From positions 496,001 through 560,000 of the forward strand of contig CAMPDV010000014.1 in NCBI GenBank assembly GCA_946699065.1: a stretch of DNA of 64,000 nt, read 5' to 3'. This DNA is from Loxodes magnus. Lineage: Eukaryota; Ciliophora; Karyorelictea; Loxodida; Loxodidae. Numbering within the stretch: the first letter of the stretch is position 1; every line of letters starts with the position of its first letter. Below the pieces are notes generated by a model. It saw nothing but the letters and a program-made list of their open reading frames with translations, was not told the DNA's origin and ran no database searches. The position numbers and the translations under genes are program-made. Positions 37,591 through 51,200 of this stretch are shown here, piece after piece.

Positions 37591-38375
37591 AGTTTTCTAA
37601 ATTAATATTAAAAATAAAAGTAAAAATTATGATAGATTTATTAATATTAAGTTATATTATAAACACTTTAATTAATTAATAAAATAATAAGAATAAAGTA
37701 AAGCTATTATTATAAAAAATAATAGATTATAATTTTAAGTTATTATAACTGCTGAAAGTATAAGATTTTAACCAATGTTTAAAATAAGGTTAATACTTAT
37801 AAAAGATCTATTTAGTTATTTAATTTTTTATATTATTATAAAATATATTATTTAGATATCTATATTTTATTTAAAATTATTGCTCTTAAATTCGAATTAA
37901 AGCAGTTTTTTTTAATATTAGTGCTATTAAAATAATGATGCTGTTTTTATTAACATATTAGATAGATTTGTATATTAAGAAAGATGATAAGATACGTTTA
38001 TTTATAGCATAGTTGATTTATTATATATAATTAATTTAAATTTATTATTTCTTCTGATCTTTCAAATAAAAGAATTAGCTTACTGAGAGATAGAAAATTA
38101 AAATTTATCTTCTAAAATTAAATGCTTCAATGGCTTATTTATTCAATTGAAATTCTAATAAATTATTAAGTGATATAAAGCTTTTAATTTTGATTTATCA
38201 TTATATTAACTCATTAAAGCATTCATTTCATTATCAAGATAAATTATTAGATAAACGAATAAAGCATTCGTTATAATGAAAAACTTTAAAAAAGTAATCA
38301 AAATCATTTATTTTCTATTATATTTTATATATTTATTATAAAAGTTAAATTCTCAATAAGTTTGTTTATAGTTAT
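37591..38375. other. AT-rich stretch, no gene recognised
   Basis: Nothing recognised between the element copy and the third SINE. Confidence 0.5.
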
Positions 38376-38392
38376 TTAATAGTGAAGGATAA

Positions 38393-38699
38393 TAATTAAA
38401 AAGATGGTGGGAGCTGAGATTGACCTTCTGGATCATACTTTCTGGTTTTATGGCTAGGAACAAGTTCCTTTCCTGTCGCTGAGAAAGTCCCTGGTCAAAG
38501 TCAACCTTTGCAAGGGAACGCCTTCCTTTTGATTATCCACTCCTGGTAGGGGCTTGAAGCCTGGCTGCCCATAGCGATGAAGCTTCCTGGCAGCTGTTTT
38601 TCGAAAGCAACAGGATATCCCCGTTATCCCATGAAGGGAGTGTTGGGGTCGTTAAACTGCAAGATGTTACAGTCCAAAACTCTTTAAGTCTAAAATTAA
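38393..38699 (-). mobile_element. SINE-like element, copy 3, with 17-bp TSD
   Basis: Same orientation as the 24.2-kb copy. Perfect 17-bp flanks TTAATAGTGAAGGATAA lie at 38376-38392 and 38700-38716. It is 307 bp long. All three copies have different target sites but similar AT-rich targets containing TAAT or TTAA. Confidence 0.88.
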
Positions 38700-38716
38700 T
38701 TAATAGTGAAGGATAA

Positions 38717-39111
38717 AATAAACTTTAATTAAAATAAAAAAGATAAATTTTGTAGATAGTTTATGTCTATTAACTTAAATGAATTTAAATTTTGTTTTCT
38801 TTGCTTTATCTCTTAAATAAATATTCCATTATTATTTTATCTATTAATAGAAGGTAAATCAGATGTGATTTTCTATTATCTATATATTTTTTTATATAGT
38901 TTTAATATCTTACTATAAATTGTTTTAAGGATATTAAGCTAATTCTCCAAGTTAATAAAATCTTTAAGTAATTGAATTTTATCTTCTTATAACTTTCTTT
39001 ATTACTGCGAATTTCTTCTTTCTCTATAAGTGATAAAGAAAGTAATTCTGATATAGTTTCAAACATACTACAAATAATTTGAAGAATGCAAAGAATTATA
39101 AATTTTCCTTA
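38717..39111. other. AT-rich stretch, no gene recognised
   Basis: Nothing recognised; it may hold the upstream part of the following candidate gene. Confidence 0.45.
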
Positions 39112-39675
39112 ATGTACTTATAAAAAATAAAAATATTTGCTGTTGAAATTGAAGAAAAGAGTGTGATTATTTAATCTGAAGAGTTACTATCACATTTATT
39201 ATGAAAGGTTTCATAAAAAGAAATAACTTAAGATTATTATGAAGATGCTATATATTGATTATTAAAATCAAAATTATAAAGAAAATAGTATAATTTAGAT
39301 TATGTGTATGAAAAATAAGATTATTAAGAAATTTTAAAATTAATAAAATATTAATAGTAAGAAGATATATATAGAATAAATTATAATTCAGAAGAATAAA
39401 AAGGAAAATTGTAAGGAGATAATGAAGGAACTGAAAATAAAAAAAAATAAATTAGCAGATACAAATTGAATTCATCTTAAACTCATATATTTTCCTTTTA
39501 TTAAGAAAATTTTAAAAAATTAAAATTTCAAAAAATAGATATTATGTTTTCATAAAGTACAGGGATTTAATAATAATTTTGAGTTAACAATAAAAGAAAT
39601 AGGGAAGGATAAATAAAGTTGAATAGTAATTTTAAGAAAATTTAAGAATAATAATAATAATAATAATAAATTTGA
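39112..39675 (+). CDS. Hypothetical protein ending at a repeat junction
   Basis: 187 aa in the recoded reading, starting MYLQKIKIFAVE. Composition is protein-like: Glu, Lys, Asp and aliphatic residues in the first half (SEELLSHLLWKVSQKE), then a Lys/Gln/Asn-rich second half. Three internal UGA codons would be Trp. The C-terminus is a run of Gln encoded by (TAA)7, the simple repeat that abuts repeat B, and the first UGA (39673) sits next to the hairpin. The original 3' end may therefore have been replaced when the repeat inserted. No family recognised; the call rests on composition and a consistent frame. Confidence 0.4.
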
Positions 39676-39680
39676 TTATA

Positions 39681-40010
39681 GAGCGCGTAGCATTCTCATT
39701 GATGCGCAGCTCTTTAAAAAAATGTTTCATACTGACAAGAATTTTTGCTACTGATAAAATTATCAGATACTGGTAGACCTTGTTCAATATTGGTATAATT
39801 ATTCAGTACTGATAAAAATGTTCAATACTGATATAATTTTAGAATACTCGTAATCTTTTCTACTTGTTGGAGGTCCAAGGACATAGCAGGATTGTGTCTC
39901 ATTGCATCACCAAAGCAGAGGATGACATGTGTCAATTATGGGTACTTAAATTCCCCACCTCTGATGAAGATGATCTTGTTGTTCACCTTCGAACAACTAT
40001 GGCGGTTTTA
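39681..40010 (-). repeat. Dispersed repeat family B, copy 2
   Basis: Matches 17106-17585 without the internal duplication. The 32-nt hairpin is at 39681-39712, bordered by (TAA)n at 39650-39670. The ~20-bp TATCAGTACTGAA-like repeats follow at about 39730-39840, and the GC-richer end lies near 39870-40005. Short frames read on the + strand through the GC-richer part have no recognisable family and are not called. Confidence 0.8.
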
Positions 40011-43000
40011 AAAAATATAATAAATAAAACAATAGATTGGAATTATTAAAAATTAATTTAAGCAAAATTTATAATTTAATAATAAAATAATAACAAACTT
40101 ATTAGCAAAATATAATTATTTCAATCATTTGCCAATCTTTTTTTCTACAAAATAATTATGAAATCAAATAATTTAAAAATTTTTAAGAACAATCTTTCTA
40201 TTGTTAAAATTAGTTATAAAGTTATCAGAGAATAAGATAGTGAGAATAATAGTTTAAATTATTTTTAAGAAATGTATAAAGGAGATTTAATTTTAGAAAA
40301 TATTTTAAATATAAATATAATTTATATAATTTAAGTATTATAATATTTGAAGAAAAAAAGATAAAATAAATTGACTAAATAAAGAAACATAAATATTTAA
40401 TTTAGATTTAGATTTTTATTCTATTGTAAATTAATTTGTTAAACAAAAAGTTTACTCTTTTAATCTTTATATTATACGAAATTTATTTTATTAAAGTTAA
40501 TGAATTAAATAAATAAAAAAAGTTAATGAAAATATCTTGATCTCTTGTTTGGTATTCTCATATTCAAACTAATTTATATAAAACATTAATTAGCATTGAT
40601 ATTAAAAAATTGCTTATTCTAATTCATGTTTTTTTAGTATTATTTTTCTTATTTTTTAACTTAAACATTCTTAATTAATTAATTTACTCTTATTTATACT
40701 TTTTATTTCAATTTAAGCATGATTATTAAGTTTTTTTTATTTATATTTTAAGGTAAGAGAAGAAAAAGCTTTATCATTTAGTTTCTGTTATTTAAATAGA
40801 TGCTATATTAAAATTTTTGTTTTCTGAATCTCCTTTCTAACTTTGATTTCTTGTATTTTCTAACTTTCTATCACTTATACTCTTCTTGCTAATTTAACTT
40901 TAATAACCTTTTAATTTTACAAAAGCTTGGCTAGTTAAGGGATTTAAGGAAATTTTATAAATCGAACTATTTATTGATTTTGCCCACTTTTGAAAAGCTG
41001 AAATGATTTTTCATAGAATGATTAATTATAGCCTAGAGACTAAGTAAATTATTGATTATTTGTAAGTAACTTCAGATTAAATTTGTTGTTACCACTATTA
41101 GCTAACGCAAATTTCAAAAAATTAAAAAGATTTTACTCTTTAAAATGTTTCCAATTTGAGGTTAGCTTTAATTGTTAAAAGACAGCCCTTCTATATTAGT
41201 TATAGAATAATAGGATGAAATGTCTAATATATTCGAGAAGGCAAATTAATTTTAATTATTAATATTTAATTTTCATTCATTTTTATCCTTTATACAATTT
41301 ATCTTGCTGTATGTAATAATTTAATTTGCTTGAATTTATTAGCGAATAGAATAAAATAAAGTAATATAGCTCATAGTAATAAATTAAATAACTATTAATG
41401 CATATATCAAGCTATATATAATGTTTAAACTGCTATATATTTAATTCAAATCCAAATATTTTTATCTAACTAATTCATAATCCTCTAACTAGAAAATTAT
41501 ATAAGCTAATTCTAGGCTTTAGACTAGTTTCTTACATGTATTATTTTTCTCTACGAAATTCATATAAATTAATATTCTTTAATAGTGATAAAGTAAATAC
41601 CTAACTACTTTTAATGCTTTAAGTCTAATTTTTTTTAATTTATAACTAAATCCTTATATTTCAAAAATTTACATTCTCTTGAGATATGAACGGTAATTTT
41701 AATCTCATAAGATAAAAAAGAAGTGACTATAGACTTTATACATTAAATTAATAATAATTTAGTACATTTTTTTAAATGACAAAAGCTAGAAATATTTAAA
41801 TTTATAAATATAAGCAAAAGTATGAACATTATGAGAGTATGAAGGTATATTTAACCAAATTTACTTGAGCACAGTTTAATACTAATAAAGCATTAACAAA
41901 TGATTTTTTAATTATTATACTATAATATTTATATAGAACGGATTAAAATAAGCTTATCTATTTATAAAATCTACTATTATACCATTGTTATTATTACTTC
42001 TACAAGTAAACAAATTTTAATTTATTATATTTTATAATTAAAGCTTCTATTAACTATTATTTTTAGGTATAAATGAGAAAATGCTAGATTAAATTATTTA
42101 TAGAATAATTTACTATGGCAATATAAGTTTCTGATGTTAATGTGATTTAGTTTAAGTTTACTATGTAATTTTTTAATTTAAGGGTATTAAGAATGTCTCT
42201 AGCAATATAAAAGTTAAATAATTATAAATGATTAATTAATGAAAATAAAAACTAACAATAATGAATAAAGCTTTAAATGTAGAATATTAGACTATTCTAT
42301 TGTATAGCAACCTTTTAAGAATAGAGAGTTTTACAAGTTAAATAGATTCATTAATTTAATAATTAGATTTATAATATTTATTAAAAATTTTGAATAAAGG
42401 ATTAAATCTTGAAATTAGCCTAAATTTATATATCAAAGTAAAGATTTATAAAAAAAGCTAGGTTAGCTTCATTAAGTTGATTAAGAAATAAAAAAATTTA
42501 ATTTAATCAATCTTCATCTAATAAACTTCCAAAAAATTTAAAATTTGGAGATTAGGCAATAAATTTGAGGCATGCATAATTAAAAAAATCTATATTTCTT
42601 TTAGAGAAAAATAAATTAATAGCAATAGTCTCCATATGGATCACGCTTTAAATATTTAGATCTTTGAATACGGCCAAATGAATTAAATTTTAATTAATAT
42701 ACCTTGAAAGTAAATATAAAATTAGATAATACTTTATACTATCTTTATAAGCTATCTATTTATAATAACTAGTATCATCTTAAAAGTCGTAATACCTCAA
42801 GTCCATTTTTATTAATAAATCTAAGTATATAGCAAATTTATTATTCTCATATTATACATTCCTTTAAAATCGATATATCTCTTTAATTTAAATAGGAACT
42901 TTAAATTAATATAAGCCAAATTAAATAAAGAATGCATACAACTGAGAAATAGATAAACGAAAGCAAGGAAGTATAAAATATGAATGTAGAACTAATCATA

Positions 43001-43139
43001 GTAATAGAGATAAACCTAAATAATATTATTAGTTCCCTATATTTAAAGTCTTTAGAACCTCTTCATTAGTACTACCCATTTATATTCTTATTTTTGTTTA
43101 TGATAATTAACTCAACTTAAAAATAGAAAACTATTTAGC
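40011..43139. other. AT-rich stretch with few homopolymers, no gene recognised
   Basis: From about 41 kb the texture changes: long A or T runs become rare, while words such as AGCTT, TTAAG and TAAAGC are frequent. No motif was recognised. Confidence 0.45.
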
Positions 43140-43870
43140 TTTTTAATTAAAGATAAAAGATAAAATTGAAGAAATGCAAGGCTTGAATAAAGCTTAGAAA
43201 TATTTAGTCTTGAACTGAAAGAATTAGATTATAGAGTAATTAAATAAAGGATCTTACTTAAATCATAATACAGAGCAAAGTATTTCCTTTTACTCAAACT
43301 TTAGAATAAATTCTTCAGCTTAAATAGTTAAACAAATATAAGCTTCAAAGGAAGAAAATTAGTTTAAATTAAGAAAGAAACAATTTAATTTACTTTATTA
43401 TATAATTTAAACGTATTGCGGGAAAAATTAGTATTTTTGCAAAGAAAGAATAATTTAATAATGGAGCAAAAAGCAAGCTGCTTTGCTTTAATTTGTTCTT
43501 AGGGCAAATGAGACGAGATCTTAAGACTTATCCAAATTTGCGAAATAGTTAAATGAGTGAAGAACGAAACAGTTTCGGAAAGTAAGATCAAACCACTTCT
43601 TATTGATAGCTTTCAATAAGAAGAAATCAGCAATAATGCTGAAAATATTTTTAAAGAAGAGCAAACGTTTGTGATAGTACTGATATTTATGACTTTTAAA
43701 ATAAATAAATAAAAAGATAGGTAGTTATAATACAGAATTATTTTAAGTAATACTTTGAAAAGAGAAACCTAGAAGAACATTTGGACGCCAGATTTGAACA
43801 GCAAGTTACAAAATATTAGATATAATTCCATTAATTAAATAAGACAAATCTCATTCTAAGTTTCTAAGTT
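43140..43870 (+). CDS. Weak coding candidate, frame unresolved
   Basis: GC content rises between about 43390 and 43870 and two + strand frames give protein-like composition. One frame includes LLCFNLFLGQMRRDLKTYPN, which vaguely resembles the first helix region of an HMG box; another includes KFAKQLNEWRTKQFRKV. The frames would have to be joined by a short intron or are a decayed gene; I could not find a convincing GT-AG pair of about 15-17 nt. Start and end are rough. It may be a pseudogene or not coding. Confidence 0.25.
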
Positions 43871-46800
43871 ATTACTTAAAACCTTTATTTCCTCCTTTTA
43901 CCTTAACTTTTAATAAGCATCAATTCTAAAATTTTAAATAAGCAAACATTAAAACGTATAATAACTAAAATTTATAAAACAATGCTAAAAATAGTTATAA
44001 TAACTTAATTTTACACCTTTAGCTATTAGTAATAGACATTAGTCTAAAATAATGATAATATTCAATCTATAACTATTTAGCAAATCTTAAGTTTATTAAC
44101 TTATTTAAATTTAGGCTTATTTTATAGAACTATAAATATAATATTAGGGAAATAATTTAATTTATTAAAAACTAAGATAACTATTTTATTAGATTTGATA
44201 GACTTGTAGAATTAACTAGAAGATTAATGTAATAAAGGGGTATTATTAAATAGAAATAATTTAATAAATGCAATTTTAATATTTATAAGATTGTTATTTT
44301 GATAGATTTTCAACTTTTAAGGGATTAATAACTTCTATACTTTGTATTAGACAAGTATATATCTAAATAGCTTTAATAATTAATTTTATAGATAAGGAAT
44401 TTAATAAAATAGAGCTAACTAAATAAAGGGTAACTATATATACTTATATGAAATTATGATCATTATTTTATGCATAATAACTTAGACTAATAAATTTAAT
44501 GAAGAGGTTATAAGAGCTTTCAAAATAATCAAGGAATGCTAGTAAGCAATTTTATTCTCTTCAAATATTTTTTATTTTAAGTTTTAAAGATTTTAATAAT
44601 TGAAGCTAAAAATTCTAATTTATTTAGCTTTAAAAATAAATAAAATAAGCAAATATCCAAGTTTCTTTTAAAAAATAACTATTAGACAATATTCTAAGAA
44701 GTAGATTCATTTAAAAAATAAAGATATATTTGAATTTTATATAAACATTAGTGCATTTATCTATTTAGATGAGATAGATTATAAAATAAATTTAATTAAA
44801 GAAAATCCAAAATTTAATTAATTAAAATTAGTTAAACAATTATTATAAAATACGAAAAAGTTATTTATGCAAATTGTTTGATGTCTGTTGCTTTAAATTA
44901 TTTCAGTAGCTTCTATATTAAAAAAATTTCATTTTAGTTAAATACTTCTTAAGAAACTTGCTTGTTGTAGGAAGTTCTTTGAAATTAAAGCCTTAAAAAA
45001 TTAAAGACTATTAAAATTATTATATAGATAAGAGATATATCTAATAAATAATTGAAAAATAGGCAATTCTTAAATTAAATTAAAGCAAAAGTTAAGTTTT
45101 AAGAATTAGCTATTAGCTTTTGATTTTATTATAATGGTTCCTCTTAGTAGTTTTTAAGCAAATATAAAATAAGGTTTAATAGATATTTAAAACAATTAAT
45201 TGTTTATTTTCCCTTTTTATTATTTTTCTTAATTATCCTTCTATTTTATTTATTTAATTTTTCTATATTTTAATATTAGTTCATATCCTAGAATCATCTC
45301 TTTTGCTTCTACATATATAATTTAAGAATTATTCAAGTTTTCATAATTCTTTATGAAGTTTGAAAAATATCTAGAATAAGGAGTGAAGAAGAGAAGGTTA
45401 GTTTTTTAAAAGCATAATATATGTATAGCAGTTTATTAGATTTAATGTTGGTGTAATGCTAATATGATTTATTAATTGTAATATTTCCTATATTAATAGA
45501 AGATTTAATTTAAACTTAAGAAGATAAAACTTAATAGAAAGAGCATAAAAGCTTAGTAACTTTAATTATTATATAAATAATTTAATATCAAAGTTCTATT
45601 ATTTAATTTCCAATGCTTATTAATCCTTTCTCCTTCTTATCATTTATCTATTTTGAGCAATTGTATAATCCATTTGTTTTAGAATATATAAATGGACAAG
45701 CTAAATATATTTAAAATTAGATGACTTAATTTAGCAAAGCTTAAGAATAGATAAGAGTTTATTTTATGATTATAGGATTAATACAATTGCATTTGCTTTT
45801 GATGGTTTATTATAGTTTCTTTCTACCTTATTAATAATTTAATGAATCATATATTTTAGATCTTTTAAATTATTAACTTTTCAAATCTAAATTTAAATCT
45901 TAAGCCTTTTAAATAGAATTTTTCTAGCATAAGTTAGATTAAATTTTAATTTAATTTGATTGAGAAATTATAAAGAGACAAGCAATTAAAAAAATAAAAT
46001 ATAAAATAAAGAAGAATAAAGTGCCTATAAGATATAACTACCCTCTTCTTATTATAATATATTATTCAACTTTTATAAGAACCATCATCTATTAAAGTTA
46101 AGCTATTGATAAGCTATAATACAAAGATATTATTAACTATTTACCTTTAAATTTTTTTAAAATTTGTATATAAGAAAGAGAAAATTAAATAATAGGCAAA
46201 AAGTTATGCTAAAATAATAATTAGCTTTAAGTTTATACATTTATATTTTAACTATACTGATATAATCTTAAAATTGATTTTAATATTATAAGCTTATCTT
46301 CTGAAAGTAGTTTAAATTACTATTAATAAGTATATTAAATAAGCTTTGGTAGGATTTAATTTATTTAAGTTTGAAATTATTTTATAGTTAAATGAGTTAA
46401 TATTTTAGAGCTTGCTATGTATTAGATTATTATGCTCATAACTCCTAAAGTCAATCTCATTTTAGAAATTTATCTTAAAGAAAGGTTTTTAATTGAAAAT
46501 CATTAAGAGATTTTTATAAATTAACTATTTTGTGAAAAGAAAGTTCTCAAATAAATAACTTACAAATTGAATAAGTTAGCAGCATATAGAATAAGAAACT
46601 TAATATTTAAAATAGTCATAAGCTTATCCTTCAATCTATTATTATTTCCTTTTTAAACTTATAATACATTCTAAATTAACTTAAATGCAAATTAATATAA
46701 TAGTTAAAATTAAAGAGTATCTTAATTTCTAAGCACTTAGTAATCATAAATTATTTGCAAAGCTTTATTTCTTATTTAGATTTATCATTTATTCATTCTA

Positions 46801-48286
46801 TTTTTCCTTTCTTCTGATAATTTAAAAATTAAGAACTATTTTACACTTTGATAATTTACTTAAAGTAGCTACTCTCTTTGATGCTCTTTTCTCTTATATT
46901 TGATTACTCGTTTATCTTAATTGTTTTACAAGTTTATGCATCAATTATTCCTTTGATATATGTTTAAAGCTTTAATCAATTTCTCTAAAATATTTAAGAA
47001 AAATATTCTTTTGCGACTGAAAATTTTGTATGTTAGAATCAAAAAGCTCTATCATCTTAGGTATTTTTATAAAAGAAGATATTTTCTATAGAAGGTCTAA
47101 TAGCTTAAATAATTTCTAAACTAAAGATACTAATAGATAATAAAGCATGCTCATGCAAACTATTTAATTAAGCAATAAATTAGGAAAAAGCAAAATTAAA
47201 AAATAACTAAAATCACTATAAACATTTAATTATAGAGGCTTTAATATATATAGGCTTAATTAATAGTAAATAAACAAATTAAATAGTAGAATCTTAAATA
47301 GACTTTTATTCTTAAAGATCAACTTTATATTTGTGATAAGTTACTTTTAAGCTATAGAAAAGTCTCAAATATAATTAAAAAATATTAATGTATAAACTAA
47401 AGGGATTTTATTACCTCGAGAAATAAACAAATCTAAGAATTGCTAAGTAAGTTTAATAAATGCTTGAAGCTGAGAAGTTGGTTAAATCTAGTAAGATAAA
47501 TAAAACTTTCTTAGTGGTTTTGATTTATATTTATCTTTAGGATTAAAAGGTTTTAAAAATAGAGATATATAAATACCTCCTAAATAAAATTCTAAGAAAT
47601 ATTGCAATTATTAATTAAAGCTTTGCTTTAAAATTATGATGCATTTTATTTTGATAATTCTAACTAATAAATTAAATTTTAAGTTCTAAACTTTTGAGTT
47701 AAATTTGAATTAATATCCTTATAATCATTTTGCTTTATACCTTTATAACTCTATAATTTTAAAAGTTATTATAATTTATATAACTAAATAAAATGATACC
47801 AATAGAAGTTATAGAAGCCTGTTAATTATGTAGCAACGTAGTCTTTCTTAATATGATATTAGAGTCTACTTAATTAATTGTATAAGTAATCTTTCTTAGT
47901 AAATTAAACTTACTTTAGGTATATTATTTAGAATTATATAGCCAAATCATTAGATATAAAATATAGACGATTTTAACGTATGAAGGGATTACCTTTGCTA
48001 TTTTTAGTCTGAATTTAAATAAATTTTTATAGTTATAAATTTAAAGGTTTAATTAAGCTAATAATTTAGTATAAATCATCTAAATAATTTATTAATAAAT
48101 TACCTTCTTTGTTTTAGTTTAGCTATCATCCTATCTCATAAGCCAATTAATTTAAAACCTTTTGAGAAATATTTTATGCAATATCGCAGCTATAAAAAAT
48201 GATGGTATTGGTTTATTTTATTAAATAAGCTTTAATTTAAAATTTTTAAAGAGTTAATAAGTTTAAAATTAGTTTTTCCTCAGCTG
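43871..48286. other. AT-rich stretch, no gene recognised
   Basis: Same homopolymer-poor texture as 41-43 kb. No motif, repeat or RNA gene recognised. It contains the downstream flank of the large minus-strand gene. Confidence 0.45.
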
Positions 48287-51200
48287 TCAAACTAAACCTT
48301 TTTCTTCTTCCATCTAGTCGCCATTTTACATGTTTATTTGAATTCTTTCAAGATTAGCTTCTTAAGAATCTGAGTCTTCTAGATTTTCAGGTGAGATATC
48401 CTCATCAGATTCTTAGACAGATTGTCTTAAATCATTTAGATTATTAAAAAAAGGATTTCTTTCTTTTTGAGAAGCGTAATTTTCATCTGGATTTTGAATA
48501 ACAATTCTTCCATTATTCTTCTATTAGTTATTACTTATTAAAGGCTTTTAAGAGATTTCATTACATGAGATTTCTATCTAAAGTAAGTTTTATGCTTCAT
48601 ATTTCTGCTATAGTTCATTTTAATTCAATTACTATAATCAATCTTCTATTTCTTCCTAATTGTTCTTGTTATATCGATTGATATCTTAATCATTTTCTTT
48701 TTCCTAGATGAATCTTTAAATTCTTTTTTGTATCTAAGCATTTTAATTTAAGTCATACCTTTAGCTTATTAACTGGCATAGTTAAGTCTGATCAGTGTTT
48801 GCTAAAAGACACCATTCAACTTATTTGTAAAGTTATTTTATTTCAGGTGACTAATTGACTAGCTAGTTTTTCTTCATAAAGACATTATCTTCTTATAAAT
48901 CATAGGCTTATTTAGTTTCCGAGTCTTAGGTGTTTTACTTAGGACCAAATAATTACTTTAGCTTATTTTTCAATTTATTGATAAAAGTTTGCTTTGTCTA
49001 GATTTCAGGCTAGGGCCTAGCAGGTTGATTTTTGACATTAAGATCTTTGATAAAGCTCATCAGTTCAAACTTCTTAACTAGCATAAAGCGTGAAAAACAC
49101 TTTTCCTACTTTAGCCATTATTAATATCCAAATTCTTCCAAGTAGCCTCGAACCCATATGATTCCAAAATAAATATTAACAAGGGCTAGTATTATAAAAG
49201 AAACTATATCAAGTCCTAAATAGTTCTCTCCAGAATCGAAGTATATTCCTATATATAAAATAAAGGCTGAGATATATAAGTAGTTTTTTTCAAGGTTGTT
49301 TAAATCGACTCTAGAATATGGCTCAAATCATTGTTAAAGCTTAATGCAAATTATCAAGATGAAAATGAGACACCAGTATTAGAAAATTATAGTAGTGCTA
49401 TGTAGGAATATAAAAACGCTAGAAATGGAAAACTTCTAGTATATTTTAACAAACTCTCAGTAGAAGAACTTATCTTTATACCCAATCACTATAAAGTTAA
49501 ATTCTGAGTTTATTAATTTGATTCCCTTTTGTTGTAAGCGGTAAAGATATAAAATCACTAATATAGGTACCATTATTCCGTATAGTACTAGTCCTGGTAA
49601 TGCGAGCCCTAAAGCTATTTTGGTATGCTTTCCTTTCCAACATTCAATATCCGTATAAGCGTTTAAAATAGTTAAGTCTGATGAAAGTTCTCTGCAGCTA
49701 AGAGCACTAAAAAGAGTCTAAATTAAATTTGTGTTAATTTAAAAGAAGGCAACAATCAATATTGTAATGAACATTTTCTTACTCTTACCTTTCTTACTTT
49801 TTCGTGTAATTATAGCGAAAAGGATGAGGAAAATTAGGGCTACAAAGAATATAATAAAAGGAAGTACAGCTATTCCAATTAATTTACTATAAAATCTGTA
49901 TTCCTCTCCTTAGTAAACACAATCGAAGTTGAAAATATGAGAAGTTGCTGTGTCATACTATTAGTTAAACTAAAACATTCCACTGAAATAATTTGGCCAT
50001 TAGAAGTTAAAATTCTATATAAGGGCTGAAAATTGCATATAATTGGTGAGAATTTTCATGTAAGCGCCATAATAAGTTGTTTTTTGATTTTCTCTCATCT
50101 ATTAAAATGATACGTAAATTATAAATCCTGCAAAGATTGCTATGATGAATAAAGCAAATATTAAGGAGGACCTTTTATCGACACATAATTTACACTCTTT
50201 TAACTAATCTTTAGCATAACCCTCATCGCAAACATCGCATAAAGCTCCTTTATATCCTAGAGTACAAACTCCTTATCAATTAAATCCTTATTTTTCTATC
50301 TTTCTTTATGTTGAGTCCTAAGTATTAAGGTAATCATATATTCAGTTTTCTTTTAATGAATTTCCTAGACATGCTTTTGAATTTGGACATTCGTAAAATT
50401 TATCAGTATAAAAGCTTCATCTTCAATACCCTTTATTCGGCATAAGCAAATCTCCGCCGTAACACCTTGCTCCTTCTACACACTCTTAACATAAAGAATC
50501 GCCTTCTTTTAATGAGTATTAACCTCTAAGACAATTTTGGCATTAAACTCCATCTATCAGTATCTAGCCCAGTAGACATTTGGAAAGATTATAATGCTTT
50601 TTTAAAACATCCTAGGTATCTGGGGTTAAATATTTTACATTTTAATCGACAGCGTTACTTTCTACGTTTAGCTAAACATTGTCTTGAGGTTTTGCTTTTA
50701 TTATAATATCTTTACTATAAAAAACTCCCTCTTGAGCGTTTAATCTAGCTTTGCCTGATAGTTCTGCATCATAAGAATATACTTAAGCAATTGAAGTATT
50801 ATCTGTTTTGATCATCTAGCCAAATGTGTCTGTTATATATATTTTGAAATCTGGAATCGTAAATCCAGGTAGATAAGAAGCTAATCTTCGAGAAACTTTA
50901 TCTTGGTTACAATGCTCTAAAACATCATCAACAGCTCTATCACTTAGCTTCGAAGCGAAAGAGGCAAGGTGTTTTCCATAATAGGCAGAGTTATTTTTAA
51001 AATAGATACATATATGAGAATCATTTAATTCTGGTATGAAAGTTGGTATAGCTCCTTATATAGAAATAGCGCCACCTTCACTTTATTAGTTTACTATTTA
51101 ATTGTTTTCAAAAGAGTTATAATGAATTGTATAGCTGCAAGTCTAATTGTTATCGCATATAAGTCTTAGTGCTCCACCTTTCAAAGCGTATTTTTACTTA

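Noticed and set aside
39864..40049. Short + strand frame in repeat B
   Set aside because: It lies inside a dispersed repeat, is not kept as a similar frame in the other copy, and matches no family I know.
40011..48286. Very long open frames under the recoded code
   Set aside because: With all three stops read as sense every frame is open, so openness carries no information; no motif supports them.
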